From contig MFXS01000041.1 of NCBI GenBank assembly GCA_001788925.1, forward strand, positions 1 through 51,314: a stretch of 51,314 nucleotides of DNA, read 5' to 3'. Origin of the DNA: Candidatus Peribacteria bacterium RIFCSPHIGHO2_01_FULL_55_13 (lineage in GTDB: Bacteria > Patescibacteriota > Gracilibacteria > Peribacterales > Peribacteraceae). Each line of letters opens with the position of its first letter. Position 1 is the first letter of the stretch. The translations under genes were made by a program, and so were the position numbers. Positions 30,761 through 38,988 of this stretch are shown piece after piece. The notes below the pieces were generated by a model. It searched no databases and had not been told where the DNA came from. It saw only the letters and a list, made by a program, of their open reading frames with translations.

Positions 30761-31594
30761 ATGTCTACATCTCTCAATGACATCCTGATTTCTCTCGGTT
30801 TCACCTCTGAGGAAATTCGCGTGTACTCCGCACTCCTTGAGCACGGGACGACAGCCGCAGGAGCACTCTCGAAAAAACTGGGAGTGGTACGATCCTCTCT
30901 CTACGGAATTCTCAAACGCTTACAGGATGGCGGACTCATCACGCAGTCACAACGAGGAGGGGTGAAATTGTTCAGCGCGCAGGAACCTGAAACAATCTCA
31001 TTATTATTCGATCAGAAAATCGGAGAGCTGCAGCAGAAGCAGGAAATCTATAAAACGCTCCTACCGATATTGAGACAGAAGCGAACGGCAAGTCTGCTGA
31101 AGCCCACCTTCCAGTTATTCGAGGGCGAGGAGGGTATGCGGAATATTTTGAGAGACATGCTGCTGTACCGCGATATAGAGACGCAGGCGTTCTGGCCGAT
31201 TAAGCAGATGGTGGATGTGCTTTCTCCAGATTACTTCCGGTATCTCAATAAAATACGCATTGAAAGCAATCTCTATACGCGTGCAATCTGGCCGCAGAAG
31301 CAGATGGTGGATGTCACGAAGCACCCGTACCTTGGCGTAGGGGATGAATTCCGGCGTGAAATCCGTATCGCACCTCCCGAGATCGATTGCTCGATGGGAT
31401 ATTGGATCTATGGGAACAAAGTGGCGTTCATTTCCTCGCGTCGCGAGGCGTTCGGATTCATCATCGAAAGTCGAGAGCTTGCCGAAATGCTACTCACACA
31501 ATTTGAAGTCATCTGGAAACTTTCACAGCCTCTCCGGGTTAATGCTGAGACTACAAAAGCTTTTCTGAAGGAAGTACGGACAAAAAGACGCTGA
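30761..31594 (+). CDS. TrmB-family transcriptional regulator
   Basis: 277 residues from ATG 30761: N-terminal winged helix typical of TrmB (DILISLGFTSEEIRVYSALLEHGTTAAGALSKKLGVVRSSLYGILKRL), a coiled segment, then a C-terminal effector-type domain (YRDIETQAFWPIKQMVDVL, repeated as LYTRAIWPQKQMVDV). Common in archaea and CPR for sugar or nutrient control. Divergent placement makes the neighbouring ABC transporter the likely target. An upstream ATG at 30734 is too close (2 nt) to the -10. Confidence 0.85.
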   Translation: MSTSLNDILISLGFTSEEIRVYSALLEHGTTAAGALSKKLGVVRSSLYGILKRLQDGGLITQSQRGGVKLFSAQEPETISLLFDQKIGELQQKQEIYKTLLPILRQKRTASLLKPTFQLFEGEEGMRNILRDMLLYRDIETQAFWPIKQMVDVLSPDYFRYLNKIRIESNLYTRAIWPQKQMVDVTKHPYLGVGDEFRREIRIAPPEIDCSMGYWIYGNKVAFISSRREAFGFIIESRELAEMLLTQFEVIWKLSQPLRVNAETTKAFLKEVRTKRR

Positions 31595-31625
31595 CATTCT
31601 TCTGGGTAGAAGCAGGAGATCCCTC

Positions 31626-31775
31626 CTACACCACCCCCGCCAGCTTCAGCAGCATCACCAGCGCGACGACGCCGATGACGATGTAACCGATCTGCTTCAG
31701 CTTTCCGTCCATCGGAATGTAGTTGAAGATCAAAGCGACAATGAGAAGAACGATAAATGGTGTGATGGCACCCAT
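31626..31775 (-). CDS. 49-residue two-span membrane protein (Thivi_2564-like)
   Basis: ATG 31775 to TAG 31628-31626. MGAITPFIVLLIVALIFNYI, PMDGKLKQIGY, then VIGVVALVMLLKLAGVV: two membrane segments with a Pro-Met-Asp turn, as in small proteins named Thivi_2564 family. Function unknown. Stands between two plus-strand genes. Confidence 0.75.
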   Translation of the reverse strand: MGAITPFIVLLIVALIFNYIPMDGKLKQIGYIVIGVVALVMLLKLAGVV

Positions 31776-32010
31776 AGAGGAAGGGGGAGATGATGTGGTT
31801 TCAATAATGGAGACGCCCCAAAGATGTATGCATTACACGTATCATCTAGATTCCATGTCCTCTATCCTGAGGAGCTGTAATAGAGGCATGGGATACGCGT
31901 CATAGCAACGATCCCCCAGAAGACCCTCTCTACCCTCCTCCTCCAAGAGCACCCTGCGCAAAACAACCCATATCTCCGCGCCCGATACCATAGCCCTCAA
32001 GCTGAAAGTT

Positions 32011-33348
32011 TTGGCGAAGAAAACGGAGGATGTCCGGCGGAAGCTTGCGATAACGGCAAAAAAGCTTCGTATCAAGGCTGCTGAACTCGCGGTGACCGCC
32101 AGGGAGAAAGAGAATGTCCGGCGGAAGCTGGTGGTGACGGCAGCGAAACTCCACCGGAAAGCAAAAGAACTCGCGGTGACTGCCAGGGAGAAAGAGGATG
32201 TCCGGCGGAAGCTGGTGGTGACGGCAAAGAAACTCAAAGTATCACGCGAAACACTGGAGAAGAAAATTCTGGAACGCACCAAAGACCTGGACCAGAGCCG
32301 GGTGAAATGTGAGGCGATCTTAGCGAGTATCGGCGACGGGATCGTGGTGGCGGACAAAGAAGGAAAGATCACGTACGTCAATAAAACCTTTGAGGATATG
32401 GTCGGTTGGAAAACAAAAAATGTTCTGGGGAAATATATGGTGGAAGTCGTGCCCCGCGAGGATGAAAAAGGCGAGGTCGTGCTCTTGAAAGAGAGAATAT
32501 TGTCCCAGGTCCTCTCCGGAGAGAGGGTGATCGCCGATGTCACCCAACCCTTTTACTACATCCGCAAAAACAAGAGCCGGTTCCCCGCAAGCAGCATCGT
32601 CACGCCGATATTGCTTTCGGGAGAGATCATCGGGATCGTGGAAACGTTCCGGGATATCACAAAGGAAAAAAATATCGACAAGGCGAAAACGGAATTCGTG
32701 TCTCTGGCCAGCCACCAGCTCCGCACCCCGCTCACATCCATCCGGTGGGCTCTGGCGAGCCTGAAACGAGACCGTCTCCCCGACGAACAGAACTATGTGG
32801 TGAGCGGCGCACACGAAGCGGCCGCGCAAATGGCTGCGACGATCAATAAGATGTTGATGATTTCCCGTATCGAAATGGGCGGCATTGATCAAAAAAGGAC
32901 GCATGTATCCCTGCAGACGGTCATCGGGAAGGTCGTCCGGCTTTTTGACGGCGACCGCGAGAGGCATGCACTGGAACTCGCGGTGGAGTGCCCGCGGCAG
33001 CTGCGTGCCCGGGTAGACGAGCAGCTGCTCATCGAAATTCTCAGTAATCTCCTCAACAATGCCTATAACTACACGCCAAAGGGAGGAAAAGTGACCATAC
33101 GCGCCGCTCAGGAAGACGAAATGATCCGCATCGATGTTACGGATACGGGCTATGGCATCCCGCAAGCCGAACAAGGAAGAATCGCCGAGAAATTCTTCCG
33201 TGCTTCCAATGTTGCCAGCCGGGAAGAAGCGGGCACCGGCATAGGACTCTACATGGTATACAATATTGCACGTCTCATTGGCGGGACGATCTCGTTTGTC
33301 TCGGAGGAGAACAAGGGCACCACGTTCACGCTTCTTTTTCCTTCTTAA
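32011..33348 (+). CDS. PAS-domain sensor histidine kinase with repeat coiled coil
   Basis: 445 residues. N-terminal about 85 residues are three near-identical 28-residue units (VRRKLxVTAxKLxxKAxELAVTAREKE) forming a coiled coil; a PAS domain (about 95-215; ILASIGDGIVVADKEGKITYVN, PILLSGEIIGIVETFRDIT), HisKA with phospho-acceptor His235 in SLASHQLRTPL, and HATPase with LLNNAYNYTPKGG, DTGYGIP and GTGIGLYMVYNI. No membrane segment, so cytosolic. Start is unclear: TTG 32011 is used, but the frame is open to 31906 without a better codon. Two receivers follow. Confidence 0.88.
   Translation: MAKKTEDVRRKLAITAKKLRIKAAELAVTAREKENVRRKLVVTAAKLHRKAKELAVTAREKEDVRRKLVVTAKKLKVSRETLEKKILERTKDLDQSRVKCEAILASIGDGIVVADKEGKITYVNKTFEDMVGWKTKNVLGKYMVEVVPREDEKGEVVLLKERILSQVLSGERVIADVTQPFYYIRKNKSRFPASSIVTPILLSGEIIGIVETFRDITKEKNIDKAKTEFVSLASHQLRTPLTSIRWALASLKRDRLPDEQNYVVSGAHEAAAQMAATINKMLMISRIEMGGIDQKRTHVSLQTVIGKVVRLFDGDRERHALELAVECPRQLRARVDEQLLIEILSNLLNNAYNYTPKGGKVTIRAAQEDEMIRIDVTDTGYGIPQAEQGRIAEKFFRASNVASREEAGTGIGLYMVYNIARLIGGTISFVSEENKGTTFTLLFPS
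32032..32283 (+). repeat. 84-bp tandem repeat encoding coiled coil
   Basis: The unit beginning GTCCGGCGGAAGCT recurs at 32032, 32116 and 32200, exact 84-nt spacing (four heptads). The third copy degenerates after about half. A slippage-prone array that can change linker length by 28 residues without a frameshift. Confidence 0.85.
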
Positions 33349-33353
33349 CCCCT

Positions 33354-33725
33354 ATGCGTATCGAACATAAGCATGTCCTGATCGCGGAGGATGACAAATT
33401 CCTCGCTGGTGTCGTGGGGAAATTCTTGAGCGCCCAGGGGCTCCAGGTCACGATCGCCCATGACGGGCGGGAAGCGGTGGAGATCATGGAAAAAACCCTG
33501 CCGCACCTGCTGCTCCTCGATATTCTTCTGCCGGTACTGGACGGCCACGGTGTGCTGAAGATCTTACAGGGAAAAAAAATAGACTGCCCTGTCATCGTGA
33601 TGTCCAACCTCAGCGACAAGCTGGTCCAGAAGAAATGCAAAGACATGCAGGTAAAAGCGTATTTTGTGAAAAGTGATCTCGATGAAGCGACGCTCCTTCC
33701 CGCAATCAAGAAGTTTTTGCGTTAG
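33354..33725 (+). CDS. Single-domain response regulator 1
   Basis: CheY-like receiver, 123 residues, no output domain. Acid pocket E12-D13, phospho-acceptor D56 (LLLLDILLP), Ser84 (MSNLSD) and Lys in FVKSDLD. Starts 5 nt after the kinase stop, so a direct partner. Signals probably through protein contacts. Confidence 0.92.
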   Translation: MRIEHKHVLIAEDDKFLAGVVGKFLSAQGLQVTIAHDGREAVEIMEKTLPHLLLLDILLPVLDGHGVLKILQGKKIDCPVIVMSNLSDKLVQKKCKDMQVKAYFVKSDLDEATLLPAIKKFLR

Positions 33726-33773
33726 TCGGCAAACAGGCCATCCCCTTTTATTTCTCACTCCCCCACCACTGCC

Positions 33774-34145
33774 ATGACTACGAAAAGCAGGCACGTTCTC
33801 ATCGCAGAAGATGCCAAGTTCATCGGCGATATCATGGGGAAAATCATCCGGCAGCACGGTGTACGGGTCACGATCGCGCGCAACGGGCAGGAGGCGCTGG
33901 AAGCCCTGGAAAAGGAATTGCCGGATCTCCTGCTCTTGGACCTCCTCATGCCGGTGCTGGACGGCCACGGCGTACTGCTGGCCATGAAGAAAAAGAAGTT
34001 GCACTGCCCCGTCATCGTCGTCTCCAATATCAGCGACAAGAAGACGCGGGACAAGTGCAAGGGAATGAACGTGAAGGCGTACTTCGTAAAGAGCGATATG
34101 GACGATGACGAGCTCTGGCACGCGATTGAGAAATATCTCCCGTAG
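33774..34145 (+). CDS. Single-domain response regulator 2
   Basis: Receiver, 123 residues, about half identical to the first. Acid pair E12-D13, D56 (LLLLDLLMP), Ser84 (VSNISD), Lys in FVKSDMD. The VLDGHGVL and VKAYFVKSD blocks are shared, indicating duplication. One kinase with two receivers could form a phosphorelay or a branched output. Confidence 0.92.
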   Translation: MTTKSRHVLIAEDAKFIGDIMGKIIRQHGVRVTIARNGQEALEALEKELPDLLLLDLLMPVLDGHGVLLAMKKKKLHCPVIVVSNISDKKTRDKCKGMNVKAYFVKSDMDDDELWHAIEKYLP

Positions 34146-34174
34146 GGGCGCTGCTCTGCGGGATGCGAAGAGTC

Positions 34175-34678
34175 TTACCGTGTGATGATCGGGGCATCGT
34201 CCAACAGCAATCGCAGACTCTGAAGCCCCCGGAAAATACGGACGGAGACTGTGTTCGCATTTTCTCCGGTCTTGCGTGCGATTTCCGCCGGATGCAGTCC
34301 AAGGAGAAAACGGTCATGCAGCACCTGCCGGTACGGACGCGGCATTGTGCGAAGTTTCCGCATCGGCCTCTCGGCGTCCAGCCGGCTGTACGTCTGATGC
34401 CAGAGGTCGACTGAGGGGGCGAATCCCTCCTCCAGAAGCAGGTCGAGCGAGGCTTCCCTCTTCCGGCGCGCATGGTCGATGATGAGATTGTGCGCGATGC
34501 GGTAGAGGAAAGCGCGTTCATGGAGAATCGTGTCTTTCCGCTGCAGGCAGAGCCAGAAACGGAGAAAGGTATCCTGCGTGAGGTCTTTGGCCGTCTCACG
34601 ATCTCTGCATCGCTTGGCGCAGTAGCGGAAGATGGCGTCCTGATAGAGGTCGTGAAAGGCGATGAAATCGTGCGTCAT
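34175..34678 (-). CDS. ECF-type RNA polymerase sigma factor 1
   Basis: 167 residues: region 2 with LYQDAIFRYCAKRCRDRETAKDLTQDTFLRFW and FLYRIAHNLIIDHARRKR; region 4 with MPRPYRQVLHDRFLLGLHPAEIARKTGENANTVSVRIFRGL. No anti-sigma gene adjoins it; upstream on the same strand is a secreted protein gene (30 nt away), which may be co-expressed or a target. Confidence 0.9.
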   Translation of the reverse strand: MTHDFIAFHDLYQDAIFRYCAKRCRDRETAKDLTQDTFLRFWLCLQRKDTILHERAFLYRIAHNLIIDHARRKREASLDLLLEEGFAPSVDLWHQTYSRLDAERPMRKLRTMPRPYRQVLHDRFLLGLHPAEIARKTGENANTVSVRIFRGLQSLRLLLDDAPIITR

Positions 34679-34708
34679 AAAAAGGGGGTGAATTGCAGAA
34701 ATGAGGGT

Positions 34709-35236
34709 CTATTGCCGAGCGACCTCGCGCAGCCTGTTTTGTTCGTCGACGGAAGCGATGATAGACCGGCGGCTTGGCCTGCCTTCATACGTGTGAGAGA
34801 CGGGGACGAGATCAACCATCGCGACCGTGGAGACCGTGGGCGAAGGGCGCGGCGCAGGAGCCGGCGTATTGTTCGTAGACGGATCAAGCTGCGAGAGGCC
34901 GTCGAGCGAGACCGGAAGAGTATGGAACTGGCGGTGCATCATGTTCCTCTCCTGATAAAAGATGCGACGGATATCCTCATAGGCGATCGTGCCGCGTTCG
35001 GGCCGATGATCAGAAAGCCAAGTGAGGAGCGCTGCGGCGCCGTCGCGGTGATACTGGCGATGAACGGCCGTTCCGAGGGTGCTGGTAGAGTGGAGCGTTG
35101 CCCACTCGGGACTCGGGCCCTCGTAAAAACCGTTATCGGGCTGATTCGTGGTCACGACGACTGCAGCAAGCGCCGGTGAAACCGTAGAAGCCAACAAGGC
35201 TGCGGACATGCCGATGGTAACGATGCGATGCTTCAT
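34709..35236 (-). CDS. Secreted hypothetical protein (175 aa)
   Basis: Sec signal peptide (MKHRIVTIGMSAALLASTVSPALA, cleavage about residue 24). Mature part has a His/Arg-rich segment (HRQYHRDGAAALLTWLSDHRPERG, ERNMMHRQFHTLPVSLDGL), a Pro-rich linker NNTPAPAPRPSPT and a basic C-terminus. No domain recognised. Lies 30 nt before the ECF sigma gene. Confidence 0.7.
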   Translation of the reverse strand: MKHRIVTIGMSAALLASTVSPALAAVVVTTNQPDNGFYEGPSPEWATLHSTSTLGTAVHRQYHRDGAAALLTWLSDHRPERGTIAYEDIRRIFYQERNMMHRQFHTLPVSLDGLSQLDPSTNNTPAPAPRPSPTVSTVAMVDLVPVSHTYEGRPSRRSIIASVDEQNRLREVARQ

Positions 35237-35556
35237 AAAACTGGGGAGTAGGGATGGATAAAAAGGGAAATAGAGAGCGCTTAGAAGAGATCTGCCTTTT
35301 GGACATCAGCCGGGATGGCACCGGAACCAAATGTTTCTGGAAACGTTTGCTGATGAATCGCGGGGAACCATGGTTTCTGTGCGTCGGAGAACCGCCGGGT
35401 AGGGAGAAGCGAAGAACGATAGGAACGACAGATGTGCATAGACTGCGGGGGGAAGGAACCGCAACAATGGGCGTATGGTTTTTTTACGCAAGAGCATGCC
35501 GAATACACCAAGTCGCCTATCGGCACACCTTCTGTACGCGTTTGGACGCCGGACGT
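35237..35556. other. Gap of about 320 nt without a confident gene
   Basis: Holds a near-perfect inverted repeat CAAATGTTTC-TG-GAAACGTTTG (35328-35349), and a weak plus-strand frame from 35432 starting MCIDCGGKEPQQWAYGFF whose first about 50 codons look protein-like before running antisense into the transposase. It may be the 5' remnant of a gene cut by insertion. No clear transposon end was found. Confidence 0.35.
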
Positions 35557-36411
35557 TTACCTATCAGAATGCACCTCTTTCCCCACCCATGTTGTCAGGA
35601 AATCTGCGGGCATGAAACCGATGATGTTCTGCGCCTGCCGATCAGGATCAAGAGATCGGTTGTTGTACTTCCACTCAAGCTCCTTGAGAAAGAAACCGGT
35701 GTCGCGCTTCCACATGCCTGTACGGACGTGTGCCCGCTCCTGAATCCATCTCCACAGTTTCTCGGCATTGTCCTTCAGCCCGTCCGCCTTCGCAGAGCGG
35801 TGCAATTTGCCGCAACAGATGAATCCTGCATAGTCCTCAGCGCCTCCCAGGACCATGTGTATCGAACCAAGCGGATCAAAGTGGAGTGCGGCATCATCAT
35901 CACCCAAGGGATCGATGGTGACGGTATCGCTGGCGCCGATCCGCACACCAAACACCGGCGGCTGTTCTTTGTCGGCACCGCGTCTTTTACTCTTGCACCA
36001 TCTGCACCGGGAACGTTCATGGACTACCTGGATATCCCCCGAATGTTTCGAGAGCAATCGCCACTGTCCGGGAGACAAATGTGTTTCCGTCAGGAGTCTG
36101 CGGAAGTGATCGTAGTACAGTGCGACCAGCCGGTAGCGGTGATAGGTAATCTGTGCCGCCTGGCGTTCCGAAAAATCGAGGCAGAAGCAGAGCAGGATCT
36201 CCGCACATTGCTGCAATTTGTTCCCTTCGCTCACTTTATGGATACGAAACTTCTTCCCGCACATGGTGCATTTCCTCCGCCCGTCTCCCAATGTGTTCAA
36301 TCTGGTCCGTATGCCACACTCCGGGCATAGTAAGTGCCGCGAGGCGTCGCTTTGCGTGGGACGCACCTTTTCCTTGAGGTGCGGTAGAAGAGTATCTGCA
36401 TTAATAATCAT
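35557..36411 (-). CDS. IS1595-like transposase, probably inactive
   Basis: 284 residues from ATG 36411 (MIINADTLLPHLKEKVRP). Zinc ribbon CPECG/CTMCGKKF at about 30-57, helical middle, then a DDE-like region with KEQPPVFGVRIGASD, KDNAEKLWRWIQERAHVRTG and FFLKELEWKYNNR, which match IS1595/ISXO2 proteins. The first catalytic DE appears as HE (QVVHERS) and the second Asp position reads LGGAEDYAG, so catalysis looks lost. No terminal inverted repeats were recognised. It could be a decayed element or a domesticated DNA-binding protein. Confidence 0.7.
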   Translation of the reverse strand: MIINADTLLPHLKEKVRPTQSDASRHLLCPECGIRTRLNTLGDGRRKCTMCGKKFRIHKVSEGNKLQQCAEILLCFCLDFSERQAAQITYHRYRLVALYYDHFRRLLTETHLSPGQWRLLSKHSGDIQVVHERSRCRWCKSKRRGADKEQPPVFGVRIGASDTVTIDPLGDDDAALHFDPLGSIHMVLGGAEDYAGFICCGKLHRSAKADGLKDNAEKLWRWIQERAHVRTGMWKRDTGFFLKELEWKYNNRSLDPDRQAQNIIGFMPADFLTTWVGKEVHSDR

Positions 36412-36522
36412 CAGAAGAGCAAAGGGAGACACTTTGACCACTCAATGTAGTCCATTTCAGGAAAAAATGAGAGGAAATAACTCTTGATCGACAAAAATGC
36501 ATAGGGTGTTGCTACATGTATC

Positions 36523-37362
36523 TCAGCGGACAAACGCCGGCTGCATCGTCCTGGGGCTGTATCCCATCATGTACTTTGCATACACCCGCAAACGATCGGT
36601 GAGGAGACGCCGGTCGGACGTAAAGACGGCAGCGTGCTCCGCGGTACTGCAGGAAACAGGACCGAAGCTTCTCAACTTTTTCATGAGCGAAGCCCCCTCC
36701 GCATAGCGGCTGCGGGAATCGTACCCGCCCGCCGCCAGCGCGGCATCGCGCCGAAACCAGGAATTCGCTTCCGCGAGCCCGAAGACAAACGTCTCTCCCT
36801 GTACCGAGCGGGAAAGATTCTGCAGCTGGATGCACAGCTGATACCAGGACGATTCCCCAAGGGGATGAACCCATCCGAATCCTCCCGCAAGCCCGGGATG
36901 CAACCGCCACTCGGCGGCGATGGTATTCAGCCAGTCGGGATGATGAAGCGTGTCACCGTCGGTCGTAACGACGATAGAACCGCGTGCGGCCAGCAAACCT
37001 TCCTGCCGGGCGCCGCCTACACCGCCCTGGCGCCGGTGGATCACCCGAAAGCCCGCGCTCTCCGCTATGCGTTGGGTGAGATTACCCATCGGCTCTCCGT
37101 TGGAGACAATGATGAACTCGGCGCTCTGGTTTGTCTGCTCCGCGAGGGATCGCAGCGTCGCCAGCAGATACCGCGTCTCCTTGTGAACCGGAACGATGAC
37201 GGAGAACATGGGCGGGCCACGCAGGACGTGACGACGCTGCATCCGTCCGCGGACCTGTGCGCATTTTGCGGCGCACTCCGCAGAGGAAAATGTTCCAACG
37301 CCGAACTCTTCCAGGTTACGGACGCGCTCGGGGGGGCCGAAGGAGGACAAAAGAAAAGACAT
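36523..37362 (-). CDS. Family 2 glycosyltransferase
   Basis: GT-A fold: FSVIVPVHKETRYLLATLRSLAEQT, IIVSNGEP, GGVGGARQEGLLAARGSIVVTTDGDTLHHPDW (DxD region), and a C-terminal acceptor part with GGYDSRSRYAEGASLMKKL. No membrane anchor, so likely peripheral. 279 residues from ATG 37362; ATG 37209 would start at the catalytic fold and is an alternative. 8 nt after a hydrolase gene; probably polysaccharide or glycolipid synthesis. Confidence 0.85.
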   Translation of the reverse strand: MSFLLSSFGPPERVRNLEEFGVGTFSSAECAAKCAQVRGRMQRRHVLRGPPMFSVIVPVHKETRYLLATLRSLAEQTNQSAEFIIVSNGEPMGNLTQRIAESAGFRVIHRRQGGVGGARQEGLLAARGSIVVTTDGDTLHHPDWLNTIAAEWRLHPGLAGGFGWVHPLGESSWYQLCIQLQNLSRSVQGETFVFGLAEANSWFRRDAALAAGGYDSRSRYAEGASLMKKLRSFGPVSCSTAEHAAVFTSDRRLLTDRLRVYAKYMMGYSPRTMQPAFVR

Positions 37363-37370
37363 GGAAAAAA

Positions 37371-38342
37371 TCAGGAAGAAGGCACCATGGCGGTGCTGTG
37401 GAGGACGTGGGCGGTAAGATTCTGTTTCGTGGCAACAGAGGGAAGGAGAGAATAATCACCATCCCACGCTTGCCGCACAATGCGGAAGAGGTTATTCATA
37501 TCCGTCAGAAACGTGAGGTGGCCGCCCGGCATCAGAAACGTTCTGCACCGGGGAATATAGCGGGCGATCCCCCGTGCCACGGACCACGGAATGACGTCAT
37601 CGCCCCTGCCATGGAACAACAGGACGGGGACGTGTTCCGGAAACTCGGGAAGATCGAATCCCCAATGGAAATAGAGATATACCTCGTCGATGAGACCCCG
37701 GACGCCGCTCGGTTGCATGAAGACTGCGGCATAATCCTCACGGAACATTGTCTCCAGTCTCCGCTGCATCTCTGCGCTTACCGACGGAGCGGAAGAGGTC
37801 ATGGTCAGCAGACGATAGGCGATGTGCGGAAAGTTCCGGCAAAACACAAATAGCGCGCGCAGCCCCCAGCCCGCAATGCGGTCATGATCATGGCAACCCG
37901 AGAGAAACATCCGGCGGATCATTTTCATGTGCCGCAGGTTGTGGGTCACATTCAGCGGCGCCATGCATCCCGCCACTGCCGTAAAACGAACGCGGTCCGG
38001 CAGGGCAAACGCGCACGAAAGCGCAAAACATCCGCCCCCAGAAACACCCACTGCGGCAAATACGTCGATGTGCAGCGCATCCATCAGTTCCGCGCTGTCG
38101 GCGGCTGTCGCAGTCATCAGGGGAAATTTATGCAGAGAGGAGTGGCCGATGCCCGGTCGGTTGGGTGCTATGATCCGAAGCCCGTTGCGCCGCGCGCAGT
38201 CATCTACCAATGCGCCCTGATGATGTGAACCGAGAAAACCGTGGCAATAGAGCACAGGCTTGCCGCGAGGGTCGCCGTACACGGCGTACTCGAGGAGGCG
38301 ACCGTCGGAAAGCCGAAGAAGGCACGGGTTTGCTGTGCGCAT
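37371..38342 (-). CDS. Alpha/beta hydrolase
   Basis: 323 residues. Core beta strands with LYCHGFLGSHHQGAL and IIAPNRPGIGHSS, nucleophile elbow GVSGGG with Ser101, acid Asp in HGRGDDVIP, and His in MPGGHLTF: a complete triad. A lid region of about 80 residues sits between. Substrate unknown. Operon with the glycosyltransferase downstream. Confidence 0.85.
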   Translation of the reverse strand: MRTANPCLLRLSDGRLLEYAVYGDPRGKPVLYCHGFLGSHHQGALVDDCARRNGLRIIAPNRPGIGHSSLHKFPLMTATAADSAELMDALHIDVFAAVGVSGGGCFALSCAFALPDRVRFTAVAGCMAPLNVTHNLRHMKMIRRMFLSGCHDHDRIAGWGLRALFVFCRNFPHIAYRLLTMTSSAPSVSAEMQRRLETMFREDYAAVFMQPSGVRGLIDEVYLYFHWGFDLPEFPEHVPVLLFHGRGDDVIPWSVARGIARYIPRCRTFLMPGGHLTFLTDMNNLFRIVRQAWDGDYSLLPSVATKQNLTAHVLHSTAMVPSS

Positions 38343-38394
38343 ATGCTGCGGAAACCAGTGTTGATGACGAGGGATTGATGAAAAAATGACACGT

Positions 38395-38457
38395 TTTGCA
38401 CGCGAATTTGCTCATGGAATTCGTTGCACGCGAAATATCCTTCACTCGGTGAAGGAT
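38395..38457. repeat. Direct repeat and hairpin upstream of hydrolase
   Basis: TTGCACGCGAA occurs twice about 28 nt apart (around 38395 and 38423), then ATCCTTCAC/GTGAAGGAT hairpin (38437-38457). Possible operator pair for the hydrolase-glycosyltransferase transcript; no protein-coding frame is convincing here. Confidence 0.4.
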
Positions 38458-38484
38458 GAAAGAACGGCGATGCGTTGATACGGA

Positions 38485-38961
38485 TCAGCGATACAACGGC
38501 CGCACTTCAAACAGTAGCCACAGCCCGATCACGGTCCCGATGACCGTACCAATGGCACTGGAGCCGTAGCCGATGGCGATCTCGATGATAGCGGCGGCTG
38601 TGGTGATGATCGTTCCGTAGAAAATATAGTTCCAGCCCTTTTTCTGACGCTTCTTGAGTGGGCTGAACGCAAGAATCTGGAGAACTGCAGCGATGAGTCC
38701 CGCGAGGACGGAAATGACCCAAGCCACTTCAGAAATACCGCCCGTCATAAACGAGAGCGAGGCAACGGAGAGCAGGACACCTGCGGAGAGAAGGGCGATG
38801 AGGCCAAGGATTCCGAAGATGAGCGAAAGCCACGGCGCGATCGTTGCCAGGAACTCCCGAAAACTTGCGGGGAGGTGCGGCGCCTTGGCGAAGATCGGCG
38901 CAAGCCAGCCCTCGAGGGCAGCCATCTTTTTCTCGGTCGTTTTCTGGAAGTCGTTTGCCAT
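38485..38961 (-). CDS. Four-span membrane protein of unknown function
   Basis: 158 residues. Polar N-terminus (MANDFQKTTEKKMAALEGWL), then four membrane segments (SLIFGILGLIALLSAGVLLSV, VISVLAGLIAAVLQILAF, YIFYGTIITTAAAIIEIAI, IGTVIGTVIGLWLLF). No motif assigned. 27 nt after a lipoprotein gene; part of an envelope cluster. Confidence 0.75.
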   Translation of the reverse strand: MANDFQKTTEKKMAALEGWLAPIFAKAPHLPASFREFLATIAPWLSLIFGILGLIALLSAGVLLSVASLSFMTGGISEVAWVISVLAGLIAAVLQILAFSPLKKRQKKGWNYIFYGTIITTAAAIIEIAIGYGSSAIGTVIGTVIGLWLLFEVRPLYR

Positions 38962-38988
38962 GGAAAAGAATGGGGAAGGAAAGAAAAA

